Source: Kryptolebias marmoratus
Taxonomy: Eukaryota > Chordata > Actinopteri > Cyprinodontiformes > Rivulidae
DNA: 64,000 nt
Assembly: GCF_001649575.2 (NCBI RefSeq)
Contig: NC_051440.1
Span: forward strand, 25,183,488 to 25,247,487
Direction of reading: 5' to 3'
A program made the translations under genes and the position numbers. A model generated the notes under the pieces. The model worked only from the letters and a program-made list of their open reading frames with translations, was not told the origin of the DNA and ran no database searches. How positions within the stretch are numbered: the stretch's first letter is position 1; every line of letters begins with the position of its first letter. Of this stretch, positions 23,964-35,871 are shown one piece after another.

Positions 23964-24601
23964 TGCCCCTTTTACACCGGCTCTTCTTCAGAAGTTCTGC
24001 TCTACTCGGCTCGGCTCGATAAAGAATGCATCGTGTTCACACCGACCAGTTTGGTCGGCAGCAGAGGAACGCCTCCTCGTGTTGGTGGAAGGGGGGGCTC
24101 CAAAGCCGCACATCCAGACTATGCCGAGACTTTGCGGCATTTGTGGAGACAACGGAAGCGCTATGGACAAAGTTGGCCCTGTGTTGTTGCTGTTTTTTAA
24201 ACTATTGGGGATTCTCCTGAGACTTCAGGAAGAGAGGCGCAGTGGAAGAAATGCTCTGGATGCCGCCATTGTTGCGCGGAGTGGACGGCTGTTATCCGCC
24301 GGAGATTTCAGGCTTTACAGACCTTCAGCTGGGGGACAGACGGCAGAAACGTTGCAGGGTAAGCTAATGCTGTTGTTTATATTCCTGCCTTCGCTCTTTA
24401 TGCTTGCATCTGGTCACACCCACGACCAATGAGTGAACAGGAGCTGCGCTGCCCACGAAGCAGGGCCGGCCCGGCTGGCCCTACTCCGAAGCAGGGACCA
24501 AAAAAGCAGGGACCGACCTCGAAAAAATGCCAGTGGAAATGCGCACAAAGCGAGCGGAGTGGAGTGGAGCCGGGACCTTTAGAGCCGGTGTAAAAGGGGC
24601 A
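23964..24601 (+). mobile_element. 638-bp MITE, PIF/Harbinger type
   Basis: The first 20 bases (TGCCCCTTTTACACCGG...) and the last 20 are perfect inverted repeats, and the match extends to 21 bp. TTA lies directly on both sides (23961-23963 and 24602-24604), the 3-bp TWA duplication characteristic of PIF/Harbinger transposons. It has inserted into a LINE fragment, which gives an independent check of its ends. It is GC-richer than its neighbours and holds an exon-like reading frame (24163-24358). Confidence 0.75.
24163..24358 (+). pseudogene. exon-like reading frame inside the MITE
   Basis: The ATG has a G at +4. The 65 codons start MDKVGPVLLLFFKLLG, continue through LQEERRSGRNALDAAIVARS and end ...AETLQ, then G followed by GTAAGC, a good splice donor. 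The element probably derives by internal deletion from an autonomous transposon and kept its first coding exon. I do not recognise a domain; the Leu-rich start could be an N-terminal helix. Whether it is expressed is unknown. Confidence 0.4.
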
Positions 24602-24717
24602 TTAGGGAGGATATGGAGGACAGAGGACACAGAAGACAGATTCATATGGAGGAGGAGGACTTGCTGTAAAGACCCCTGAAAAGAGAACAGCTGAAAGAAA
24701 TAGAAGAAGAAGAAGAA

Positions 24718-26249
24718 GTGATGGTAGGAGGACCATTCTCTTGTTTCCAGTTAGCTTATGTCACCCTTGGGCATTGTAAGAAAGTTCTGCTTTGGGTTTA
24801 TGATCTGTTTTGCAGACTTGTGGACATATTTTTACTGTACTTGCTGCATTTGTGCTTTTTGTCTCTTGCCAAGTTTTTTTCTTTTTTTTTTACAGTAAGA
24901 TTTAGTACCAAAAATACACCATTCTTCTTTCTTGTAAAGAAAATAGAACAGAACATCGACAACAGCAGAAAAGACGAAAATGGGACATAATAAGAACAAT
25001 ACAGACCCTTCTGTTCCCTCCTAACATCACAAACTGTCGTGTTTTAGTCTCAATCTGCTGCACTGATTTACAGACTGAGGTTCTTCACTCCTCAGGAAAA
25101 ATCATCCATTTCATGCACAACTTTCAGTCGTCACCGTGCATTTTAAAAGACCGAATTAAACATTTATGACTGAACAAAAGGTTACTGAATTCAGAGTTTT
25201 ATTAATCTAATTCATAGCTTATTTTACTAGATTATCCATATAACTCAGCTGCCACCGTATCTTTACAAGCCAAATGTCATTTTGGTCTTTAAAACATTAT
25301 TTATTTAATAAATCAACAGGATCACAAATTGACTATTCCGAAACAAAAAAGGATATTTGATAATAATGCAAACAGTTTCAGTGTCACATTTAAATAGGAG
25401 TAAACTTCGGAATGAAAAGGTCTTTTAGAGAAAAGATTCATCTCCACAATAAAAGGAGGAAACGATACAACAGCGACTGGTGGAAGCAAAAATTCCCTCA
25501 GAGCTTCTGAGCATTGAGCTTAAATGAAGTCCCACTACAAAGTGAAGCGTTAAAGCCTTTCAACATGAGATGAAAGTCAGACGGAGGCCTGAGATGTGTT
25601 ATGAGGAATGTCATCATCCTAACACCAGAATGTAATTGAGCTGTAAAGTCTTTTAGTCTACCGATACTAATAACCAAAAGAAAAAACTCATTTGGATCAT
25701 ATAGTTTGTCTCAAGTTTATTTTTTTGAAGTTTTGAAAGTCTGACTTAAAGCATTAAAACCTTACTTTTATGTTTGGAATCACCATATGGCAGGAAGAGG
25801 AAGCTGAATTTCAGACTTCTGGGTGTTGATCCGCTTTACTTGCACATTAATGTTCGCCAGCTGAGCAGATATGTGCTTCTTTATATCAAAAGGGGATGAA
25901 GGAGAGAGATATCTTATATGCTGGCGAGTCCGGCTGTCTCTGTAACGCTTGGAGCAGTTTTATGAAAGTCTGCATCTCACTTTTCAAGCTTTGGATGCGT
26001 CTCCTCCTCTGAAGCGTCCACAGCGGAGTCCAGAATTTAATTCTGTCAAAAAGCGCATAGTTCAAGAAGATTTAAAAATAAAAAAGGAGTTTGAAGGCAA
26101 ACCTGCATGGTTTTTAGTTTTCTGATGAAGAGGATTGACTGCACATGCAACATAAGTGCAACACCACCCTCCCCCAGGTCTGCTGACGAACGGCGCTCGT
26201 CTTAGCTGATCAAAACCCCTGAATCACACAAGTTTGTGCTAATTTTTTA
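24718..26249. other. intronic DNA without recognised features
   Basis: AT-rich sequence with a poly-T run near 24880-24892. The short reading frames show no family motif. Confidence 0.5.
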
Positions 26250-26478
26250 ATTATTTCTACTGAGAACCAAAGAAATTGTGTTTGCAAAATACAGCGTGAA
26301 CACTGAGCGGCGACGCAGCCGAAACGGAGTCATCACAGCTAGAACAAGCAGAACACTAGCTAAAAGCCAAAAGTAGCAAAAGCCTAACTAAAAGCTAAAA
26401 ACGGGCCAAAAAACTAACTAAAAGCCAAATGTATCAAAAGGTTAGCTAATGCTAAAAGAAGCTAAAAGCGATCTTAAA
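26250..26478 (+). repeat. family I copy: GCTAAAAGC-rich dispersed repeat
   Basis: Starts with TTGTGTTTGCAAAATACAGC and GACGCAGCCGAAACGG, followed by a run of degenerate AGCTAAAAGCCAAAAGTAGC units. Related copies lie at 33680-33827 and, inverted, at 35758-35863. Confidence 0.55.
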
Positions 26479-27204
26479 GTAATAGATGGTAGCTAAAAAC
26501 TGAAAGTGGCATAAGAAAACAAAAGTAAAGCAACTGACTCTGATTTTAAAGAAAAGAATTGAAGAGATCTCAGTGTATTTCTATAGGTAACATGTTTATA
26601 AATAAAGGTAAATATTTTAAAATGTATAAAAGTTACAAAAAGCAAAAGTCATAGCAGCCATCTCCTGAATGAAATCGCTCAAAGTATGCAGAAGTAGTTG
26701 GATTGCAAAAAGCATCCAGAAAAATAAACCCCAGGGAAACAAAAGTGAGAATTAATTCAGTTGTAATTTGAGCTCCGGACTGCATTCTTTCACCTTTAAT
26801 GTCTGACTCCACACCAGCCTCTGCAGCCGCAGCTCCAGCTCTGGCCATTAGTGGAGCTTTAGCTGACCACACAAATCTCCGCCGCACTAATGTTGGCTGC
26901 AGGGGCTTCTGGGAGTGGAAAGTTTTCCACCTTCAGAGATCTTTCTGCAGCAGGTGCCTCACAAATCTGTGTGTCTCCAATTTTCTCTGCTTCTCTGAGC
27001 CGTTTCTGCCTCATGCATCACCTCCACACCATCCACATCTTTCAGCTGCCTATTCACTTTTTACGCTTTTTTTTTTTTAAATATGCAGTGAATAGAGCTG
27101 GACTCGGAACCAGAGGTGAAATTACACTTTATTAAACACGGCGTCAAACAGTCTGAGACCACATACCTGTCAAAACTGAATAATTGCGATTAAAAGTGAA
27201 AGAG

Positions 27205-27600
27205 GCATTCCTCACAGGAATTCACATCACCTGCTGCCTTGCATGCCAAAGTTTTAAATAAAAATTTAGTGTAATCTGTTAGCACTTTGAGTATGTGATG
27301 GGGATAAATCTCAGCTACTACTACACCAGCTTTTAGACCAATATCTAGAAAAATGATATAAAATGTTTCTTATGGTTGATCAGTTATAGTACGCATCTTG
27401 GATCAAAATCACTCCAAAATTTTTGAGTTTTATCACAATCTGTTCGGTTAGCGCTTAGATTATGGGCTGGGGATGACTCTCAGCTACTACCACATCAAAC
27501 TGTGGCTCAATATCTGTAAAACTGACTGAGTTGTAGCCATTTTAAGGTCCATTAGCTGTGGCAGCCATCTTGAATTTGGTTGACAATAAGCATCTAAACT
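27205..27600 (-). repeat. family H copy 4
   Basis: Begins with the hairpin region (GCATTCCTCACAGGAATTC, partly decayed), then ATCACCTGCTGCCTTGC, GCTACTACTACACCAGC, a second version of the GCTACTACCACATCAAAC segment at 27486, and TTAGCTGTGGCAGCCATCTTG near 27553. The central segment appears twice, so the copy may hold an internal duplication. Confidence 0.6.
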
Positions 27601-28623
27601 GACATCAAAAGCTAATATCACCTTAGCTGGACCAAGACCCTCCCACTTTTTGTTATTTAAATACAAATCTGCTTTCAAACTTCTGAGTAATCTTGCTACA
27701 ACAATTACAGTAAGTTTGACATTTTTAAAAAACAAAGAATGACAATAGAAATATTACTGAATGAAAACAGACTCATTCATTTAAAGAACATCCACTAAAC
27801 CTCAGCTGTTTATTGCAAAGATGGGTCACCTTTGCAGAGTTTAATAATATCTTAGATCTTAACAAGAATATCATTTGTTTCTCATTGAGATAAAATCATA
27901 TAAAAAAATCAGGTATAAAATCATGCAGTAAACATCAAGTGTTTCTATCCTCATAAGTTTTCCTGCAAAATTCAAAACCAGCCCAAAGCTTCAGACCTTA
28001 ACACCTCCTCAGTGTCTTAAAAAAGTGAGCTTAATATTAACTTCTCTCACACGCAACAAACAGAAAGAAAGTACTAAAACAGTGTGGTCTTTAATTGGTG
28101 CTTTGAGCTGATATGTGATGGAAAATGCTGTCAAATCCTCCAGATGATGCTGCTTAGTTGTCAGTGTGCCGCTTCATTCGTCCAGTTGTCTCCCTCCTAA
28201 AACTCTCAGCCAATTAGAGATGGTTGTGAGACGCTATCTGTCTGTCAGACTCCAAAAAGCTTTCCAACAATCCCCGAGGACTGACTCTGTGAGTGTGATA
28301 TGTGTGTGTCATTGTCATCAGCTGCTCCCCGACTTAACTATCTCTGTCTTTCACAGCAGGACCTCGAGACGGAACATCATACGACTCCCACGTGTGCACA
28401 AATCACACGAGACAGACAGAAGAAAGAAGACTTTCTCAGACACACACTCATAGCCAATGCAAGGCCGAGTTGTCTCTTTCCACCCACCTCTCGCTCTCGG
28501 AGACAACTGGAGTTAAGTCCAAATATAGTGCGGCTGACAACGTCCCTTACAACAAACTCTGTCCAGTCGCCCCAAAGCTCAGAGCCATGCCTGCATGTGG
28601 AGAGGGGAATGAAGGGTCTAAAC

Positions 28624-28674
28624 CAGGGGTCCTCAGTCCTGGTCCTGGAGGGACACTATCCTGCAGGTTTTAGT
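28624..28674 (+). repeat. single arm of a fold-back hAT-like element
   Basis: CAGGGGTCCTCAGTCCTGG followed by TCCTGGAGGGACACTATCC matches the left arm of the elements at 47838-48050 and 53419-53619. The right arm is absent. Confidence 0.5.
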
Positions 28675-29078
28675 TGTTAACTGAACTGAACAATAAGAGT
28701 TATTTCACACAAAGCAGCAAAAACGTGCCCAAAAGATTTGCATTTTCTTTACGCTTTTTAATCAAAGAACCCCTCCAACAAATACATATCCAGATTGGAG
28801 ACAGTGTTACAATGAGTAATAATCATGCAATTAATTATTTTCCATGTTTCCATCAACAAACACAGTTGGCATCAGTCTCATTATTCACGAAGCCTCAACG
28901 AGCTGCTTATTATTTCGTGTTTACCAAAGGACAACGTGAAGTGGCTCAGGAGTCATACATTCAAAACCCTTTTAGAAATAAAACTAACTCATTTTGGCCC
29001 ACTCTTTTTTACAACGCTGCTTTAGTTCATTGAGGTTTGCAGACACTGGTTTCTGCTCAGCTCTCTGAAGGTCCCATA

Positions 29079-29112
29079 TATAATATATTATATATATATA
29101 ATATATAATAAA
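29079..29112. repeat. (AT)n/(ATA)n low-complexity run
   Basis: Alternating TA and ATA units directly left of the duplicated Tc1 block. Confidence 0.85.
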
Positions 29113-29153
29113 AGCGTTTCAGTCGGGATGAAGTCATGCTGCAATCCTTCCAA

Positions 29154-29695
29154 ATAAGCCATGAAGTCATGAACTTTAACCTTTAACCTGCTAACTGAGG
29201 CCCGTAGCGTCTGAGATGAAGCTCTTGGGCTTTTTTTGGTCATTTCTCTGAGCACTGCATGGTCTGACCTCGGGGTGAATTCCTGCTGAGACGATTGGCA
29301 GCTGTCTTAAATGTTTTCTGCTTGTGAATAATATTTCTCTGTAAAATCATGGACTCTGAACCCTTCCAGGACCGATCGGCAGCAGCTGCTTCTCTAAGGT
29401 CATTGCTGATGTCTTTCCATCTTGGCATTGTTGTCACACATGAATACTTTTGATCAGTAAAAGTTCTGCTTTTACAGAAACTAATGTATTTGATTAGTTG
29501 CTGCAACTTCTTAATTCATGTTTTTTTACAGTGTTTTCCTGCAGTTTTTTTCATTTTTGCTCAGTAGATAGTAAAACAGTAATCTAACAAATGTAGTGCT
29601 GGCTGTATTTTATGATTTTATGATGATTGTTTATTGTTGTTGTTACCTTTCCTGATACCTAAAACACTGAAAATGAAAAGGTTAACCTTATTTTT
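29154..29695 (-). pseudogene. Tc1-like transposase remnant, copy A (runs into the gap)
   Basis: On the minus strand a reading frame includes MPRWKDISNDLREAA and IIHKQKTFKTAANRLSRNS, the N-terminal helix-turn-helix region of a Tc1-like transposase. A following segment in another frame reads SQTLRASVSRLKVKVHDF. Compared with copy B (33828-34382) it is nearly identical but has 11 bp in place of 24 bp near 29281 and a few substitutions. The right end is hidden by the assembly gap. Confidence 0.6.
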
Positions 29696-30318
29696 NNNNN
29701 NNNNNNNNNNNNNNNNNNNNNNNNNNNNNNNNNNNNNNNNNNNNNNNNNNNNNNNNNNNNNNNNNNNNNNNNNNNNNNNNNNNNNNNNNNNNNNNNNNNN
29801 NNNNNNNNNNNNNNNNNNNNNNNNNNNNNNNNNNNNNNNNNNNNNNNNNNNNNNNNNNNNNNNNNNNNNNNNNNNNNNNNNNNNNNNNNNNNNNNNNNNN
29901 NNNNNNNNNNNNNNNNNNNNNNNNNNNNNNNNNNNNNNNNNNNNNNNNNNNNNNNNNNNNNNNNNNNNNNNNNNNNNNNNNNNNNNNNNNNNNNNNNNNN
30001 NNNNNNNNNNNNNNNNNNNNNNNNNNNNNNNNNNNNNNNNNNNNNNNNNNNNNNNNNNNNNNNNNNNNNNNNNNNNNNNNNNNNNNNNNNNNNNNNNNNN
30101 NNNNNNNNNNNNNNNNNNNNNNNNNNNNNNNNNNNNNNNNNNNNNNNNNNNNNNNNNNNNNNNNNNNNNNNNNNNNNNNNNNNNNNNNNNNNNNNNNNNN
30201 NNNNNNNNNNNNNNNNNNNNNNNNNNNNNNNNNNNNNNNNNNNNNNNNNNNNNNNNNNNNNNNNNNNNNNNNNNNNNNNNNNNNNNNNNNNNNNNNNNNN
30301 NNNNNNNNNNNNNNNNNN
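29696..30318. other. assembly gap (623 N)
   Basis: Run of undetermined bases. The reading frames that span it are artefacts. Confidence 0.99.
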
Positions 30319-33300
30319 CTGATTCCTGAAACCTCAATAAAGGGCGACTTCAGCACTTTTTTTTGCATCCGGACCACACTAGAACTGGTCCAGCTCCAAA
30401 ACTACAACACCTCACTGGTATTTGATAAAAAGGTGAAATCTCTGCTAAAATCTTGTGTTTTGAATCAATATTCTTATAAACTAATTCATGTCATTTCAGT
30501 GAGTCATCATGGTTGTGCCCTGAGTCCTCTGTTGCTTCAGATGAGGCTGATCCCCATGGATTTACAAACATATACACATTTAAGTCACTTGTTTTAAATA
30601 AATGCTTCTATTTTAATGAAGTCTTCATTGTAACTGATGTGCAGGGGGATAAGAGGTGGTTGACCTTTGGCTACGGCTCTGGTTGCAGGAATGTCTTTCT
30701 GGCGAGTATAAATCTGTCAGAACTCAGTAATGTTATGTTTACTTTTCTCCCCAATTTAACATTCATCAACATGTTGAATCAGCTCAGATAATAAAGCGTA
30801 TACGGATAGCGGCAGAAAATGAGCGTGAGTGAAATCTAAAGCTGATCTGTACTCGTCTTCACTGCACACATATCAAACAGCCATTCTGCCAAATAACCAG
30901 AATTTCCCTTCTGAGGCGTTTGAAGCAAAGCCACAAAGACACTTTTCTCGACGGAGAGCCGACACTGACGGCTTGACAAAACACTGCAGAAAGCAGTAAG
31001 TGTTTGTGAACATGCACACAAAGAGACAGAGCATCACTTAGCATTACTTCCTCGGCTCTTAATCTGACAGGTGTCAACCACAAGAAAGAAATGGGTGGAA
31101 GACTTCGAAGCACTCTCAGAGTGCCTCGTATTGTCTTACTCTGTTCAGTGGTGCAATCCAGACTTCTGTGAGAAGCAATAAAGATGTTGGGTGTAGTGTG
31201 TGTGTGTGTGTGTGTGTGTGTTTGTGGGATTCCGACTTGATGCCTATCTGTAGCGTGTCTGCTGCAATTTCTTGTGAAGTGTTTGGAGTAGAGAGATGAG
31301 TGTGAAGGATCGTTCTACTGGTTGTTCCTCTCCTTCATTTCAACCTTCAGCCCGCTGACAACTTCTCTGGAATAGGGCCTTTCAAAGCAGCGGGGAGACA
31401 ATAAAACGTGACGAGAGGAAAGTGAGAGAACAGGATCAACAGCTGAATAGTATACTAAAGAAAAGTGGGGGAAAAACTGAGCCGTGTAAGACCGTAAGGG
31501 AGGGGAGAAAAAAGAGAACTTGGGCATATAGGATTCGTGAAGGCATGTCACTCAGCAACGCGGTCATGTGCTTGGATAAAATGAAAAAATGTTTGAGGGA
31601 AAATAATGGATGGATGAAATGGAATGAAATGTGAGGTCGAACCGACAAGGAGAAAGGTAAAGAGAGAAGAAAGAGCTGGAAGATATGGAACAAAACTGAA
31701 GTAATAACGCAAGGACATCTATTGAAAAAAAACTAACAAATTTCTGAACTAAATGCATGAAAGAGAAAACAACTACGGAAAACAGAAAGCAAGAAAACAG
31801 CACAACAATGATAATGGAACTAAATCTGCACAGATTTGCATCACAGTTTGTCTTAAAATGGTCTGTTTTATTTTGGATTTTATAAATGAGAGAATATCGA
31901 AAGTACTAATCCTAGAAATATTAATAAAAGTGTTTCATCCTGTGTGTCAATCATTAAGCACATGAATTAACATAAACTAAAACCCAGATAATACCCATAT
32001 ATGTGTGATTATTGTTTTTTTGCTTTAACCCACGTGTGTGTATCTCATCTCATGACCGTCTCTGCAGGCGTATAGAAAGTCACTGTGACACGTTTCACAT
32101 TTCTAATGGGTAAACTCTGCATCAAACTGAGATTCTGAAATGGAAAAAAGGTTTCACTCTGTGCCGAGGAAATATCAGCAGCAGTTTTCCCCGGAGTAAC
32201 CTAACAGGGACCAGCTGAGGGCAAAATATGACCGACTGTGTGGCTCGGGTTAAGGTTTGGAAGGAAGCCGTCTGCCTCTGTGTCCACCTGTCTTTATAGT
32301 CCAGCCTCCTTTGTCTCACTCCTTTAAAAGGAAAAAGGTGAGCTACACAGACTGTTGAAAGCTGAGCCAGTTTTTAAAAACATGTTAAACCTCCGCACAA
32401 AAGAGCTGCACATCAAATGGCACCGCACAATGGCTGCAGCCATGACAGGCGGTGCCCCGAAGCACCTGCTGAGTGATGCTCGTGGAAAGGACGAAGAATG
32501 CAATCGGCAAATCCCTTCAGAGGTGAGCGGGGGAGCATTGTGGAGCTTGGCAGTGCAGACAGACTGTACGGCTTCTCTGCCTCACCGCAGGGGCGTGCTC
32601 GCTTCATTAAAGTGTAATTGACTGAGTCTGTAATCACATTTCTCCTTTTAAAGGTAATACAAATGACTTGTTGGCCAGCAGCTCTTGACATTTTGCTGTC
32701 CGATCTTGATGCGATCTCACCTGGCTGCAGAGTGGGTGGCATTTCACACGAAGTAATGTTCAGGTAGTCACTTTTCTTTTTGTTCTCTTTAAGTGCGCCG
32801 TGGCATTAAAAAGGTGGAGGATTTACTCCTTTTGCCAGCAGCACTTCACATTTTATAACCTCTGCTCGTGTAATTGTTATACACTCTCCACTGCATGTGA
32901 CATTTTCAAGCAATCAATAATTAGATGTGCTGCGTAAATTTGTTTCTAGAGAGCGCTGATTATAAAAAGATACTTTCAGCTCCCAAAGGGGCACAAATAA
33001 ATCTTATTATTCTGTTCTTACCCTGCTGACATTCGTATCTAAACTTTAAAATTAAAAAAACTAAAATTACTTATGACATACATTGCAGAACTGGAAGCTT
33101 CAAAATTTTTTCTCTGCTTAAATTAAATTAAAGTTAAATTATTTGCAAATGCTAATTTGAAATTGCCAACTTTTTAAATGGGGAGTAGCAGAAGTCATCA
33201 GATGACATGAACTAATTATTACACATACAAGGTTAACTCGTATTTGGATTGTGTCAGCCTTTTATATCTGTTTGCACCTCTCTGTTATTTCCAAAAATAA

Positions 33301-33679
33301 GCAGCTTGATTCCTGATGAAGCAGACCTTGTTACTTCATTTCTGTTGTGAATTAGTGAAGCAGCTCATTAAGACACACCAGGTCACAATCACAGTTTATT
33401 AAATTTATACTTTTTATAACTGCACTGGTAATTGAGAAAAAAATACATTTGCAAAAGGTTTAAAGAGCTGCAGCAGGAAAATAACTCATTCTCATTCTTA
33501 ACTTTGACAACTTTTGTAAAATTCATTTGATTCGTTGCAGCGTGGGTTTAAAACAAAGAGTCTATATAAGGCTATAAAAAGTTTCTTTTGTTAACCTTAC
33601 TCTTCAGAGTCCCTTTGGTCTTGTGTTTCAAATCACGAGCGGCAGAGGTGCCATTTTATTATTGCTAATTGAGAAAGAT
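30319..33679. other. intronic DNA, mostly unique-looking
   Basis: Contains a GT microsatellite (31196-31221) and a purine-rich tract (about 31390-31700). The part at 32380-32760 is GC-richer and free of recognised repeats, and may be a conserved non-coding element. No coding exon was recognised. Confidence 0.4.
31196..31221. repeat. (GT)13 microsatellite
   Basis: Dinucleotide run of about 26 bp. Confidence 0.9.
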
Positions 33680-33827
33680 ATCAAACAGAACTGTGTTTTC
33701 TGTGAAGACGTGGTGTGAGTGCCGAGAGCTGAATGACTTTGCAAAAACTTGCCGAAGCAGCCGAAACGGTGTTGTTCAAGCTGAAAAAAGCAGAACAACA
33801 GCTAAAATCTAAAAGAAGCAAGATGCC
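33680..33827 (+). repeat. family I copy, next to the Tc1 block
   Basis: Shares GAAGCAGCCGAAACGG, AAAGCAGAACAACAGCTAAA and AAAAGAAGCAAG with the copy at 26250-26478. Ends exactly where the duplicated Tc1 block begins. Confidence 0.5.
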
Positions 33828-34382
33828 ATAAGCCATGAAGTCATGAACTTTAACCTTTAACCTGCTAACTGAGGCCCGTAGCGTCTGAGATGAAGCTCTT
33901 GGGCTTTTTTTGGTCATTTCTCAGAGCACTGCATGGTCTGACCTCGGGGTGAATTTCTTCGGATGTCCACTGCTGAAAAGATTGGCAGCTGTCTTAAATG
34001 TTTTCTGCTTGTGAATAATATTTCTCTGTAAAATCATGGACTCTGAACCCTTCCAGGACCGATCGGCAGCAGCTGCTTCTCTAAGGTCATTGCTGATGTC
34101 TTTCCATCTTGGCATTGTTGTCACACATGAATACTTTTGATCAGTAAAAGTTCTGCTTTTACAGAAACTAATGTATTTGATTAGTTGCTGCAACTTCTTA
34201 ATTCATGTTTTTTTTACAGTGTTTTCCTGCTGCTTTGTCATTTTTGCTCAGTAGATAGTAAAACAGTAATCTAACAAATGTAGTGCTGGCTGTATTTTAT
34301 GATTTTATGATGATTGTTTATTGTTGTTGTTACCTTTCCTGATACCTAAAACACTGAAAATGAAAAGGTTAACCTTATTTTT
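33828..34382 (-). pseudogene. Tc1-like transposase remnant, copy B
   Basis: The more complete of two nearly identical blocks. The minus-strand frame reads MPRWKDISNDLREAA near residue 28, then IIHKQKTFKTAANLFSSGH and KFTPRSDHAVL. A frame break near 33920 leads to SQTLRASVSRLKVKVHDF. These match the N-terminal DNA-binding part of fish Tc1-like transposases, while the catalytic DDE part is missing. Similarity to copy A stops at the gap edge, so the true right boundary is unknown. Confidence 0.65.
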
Positions 34383-35757
34383 ACCAACAGTGTCTGCAAA
34401 AATGTATGCTTTGGATTGCACAAACAATATGTATTGTCATATTGAAGCAAAACGGAAAGCTAGAACAATACTAAAAATACAAAGAAGACAAGAATCAGCC
34501 TTCACACAATGAACAGTGGTATTGTTCTTGACCTTAGATATCAGTAATAACATTGATATTGATTAGACATTAGATTCTTTTAGCTTCTTGTTTTAAATCT
34601 GACTGACAAGCAGAGCTCTCCTTTTTCTGCTCCTCCTGACTTCAGTGAGAAAACTAAAGCATTCGAAGGATGGTTGCACATTTGAACCTGTTGCTGAATG
34701 CCACAAAGCCAACAGCGAGAGCATTTATCAGAATCGATTTCACGAGACTCTGGCCTGTAAATCTAAGCCGGAGCGCAGTAATGTGTTTTATGTGCTGCAG
34801 AATGAACTAATGCCTGGAGCTCAACATATTCTCAACATATCCATGCACGGTGGGCTGAAAGAATGCATCGCAGGACGTGCATCAGTTTCAAGTAATAATT
34901 TGGAGAAGAGTAATTCAAGTCAAACAAACTTTTGCTTTGGTTCTCTGCAGGTTTGCACAAGTCCAATCGGGGTGAAAAGTCAACATCCAGCTTTTAAATG
35001 TTTGCTCCACCTGCATGTAATTTCTCACCGGTTATTAAATTCTGCTGCATGACTTTCTGATCTGACATCCTCCGGTTTTACGATGCCGTCTAAATAAGCT
35101 CTTTTCTTGTCTTGTTATCACATGGTTGCAAAGAGAGCTTTCAGGTCCTGACATTCCTTTGTGCCTGCTTGTGTTGAGGCAGGCTTAGCCCTGTTAGTTG
35201 TAGCCGTGCTGGTCAGCACTCGTCAGGAGAGATCGGTCTTCAGGCTTTGTCCACATATCACCACAGCTGGTTGCTCCTTTGGATGGTTGGGATTCTCTGC
35301 TAAGACAGGGATTACTGACCCATGTCGGCTTCCCACATTTACAGCAGACTCTTCCAAGTTCACCCAGTCTGAACTTCAACACTCCAGAGAATTTATAAAG
35401 GTGTGTTTGTGTGTGTGTGTGTGTGTGCACTTTGGTTTCTTTGCGTAAAAAGAAAATGAAACTTCAGTTCTTTTTATTTAAATTCAAAAAGCCTCTTTTG
35501 AACTTTATCTGTTAAGGTAATAAAACATCTACAGAGTTCGGTTTTGTGAACAGCGTCATGTTAAAGATTAGCAAGACGGGGACTTAAAAACTTATTCTAA
35601 CTAATTATTCACTTGAAACGTTTAAAGTATCCAAAAATCTTAACAGAGCAACAAACCTCTACCTGAAACTTGTGGGTAAATGTTTGTGTTGTCCACTGAA
35701 CTGACCTCCTGTTTCAGATAAAAAAAGCAACAACAAAGACAGAAATACAAACTTTTA
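34383..35757. other. intronic DNA; one open frame without known product
   Basis: A 135-codon plus-strand frame at 34645-35052 has no recognisable domain, no good promoter or splice context, and is treated as chance. A GT run lies at 35409-35427. Confidence 0.4.
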
Positions 35758-35863
35758 TATTTAAGCTACTTTTAGCTTTAAGCTACTGTTTCACTAAATT
35801 TGGCTTTTAGCAAGTTTTTGCTAGTTTTAACATTTAGCTAGAGTTTTGCTAATTTTGTCAATT
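35758..35863 (-). repeat. family I fragment, inverted
   Basis: AGCTACTTTTAGCTTTAAGC, TTTGGCTTTTAGCAAG and ATTTAGCTAGAGTTTTGC are reverse complements of the GCTAAAAGC units seen at 26.3 kb. A hAT-like element follows immediately. Confidence 0.5.
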
Positions 35864-35871
35864 GCCTAGTG
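35864..35871 (+). repeat. target-site duplication GCCTAGTG, left copy
   Basis: Identical to 36354-36361. Confidence 0.85.

Larger units (their letters stand above)
23785..24717 (+). mobile_element. LINE fragment (RTE/L1-like C-terminal end), split by a MITE
   Basis: The left part encodes DRIRNEDIRGPAQVE and RWLGHVQRRDRRML, typical of the end of a LINE ORF2. The right part resumes at 24602 with a GGAGGATATGGAGGACAGAG stretch and ends in a GAAGAAGAAGAAG tail near 24717. The two parts are separated by the MITE at 23964-24601, inserted at TTA. Confidence 0.55.

Noticed and set aside
28166..29033. Several overlapping plus-strand frames of 90-126 codons
   Set aside because: Frames overlap each other, cross a fold-back transposon arm, and show no recognisable product.
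29618..30377. Long reading frames across the N run
   Set aside because: They consist of undetermined bases, so there is no evidence for coding.
34645..35052. 135-codon plus-strand open frame
   Set aside because: No domain, signal, splice pattern or repeat family recognised; length is possible by chance in this much sequence.
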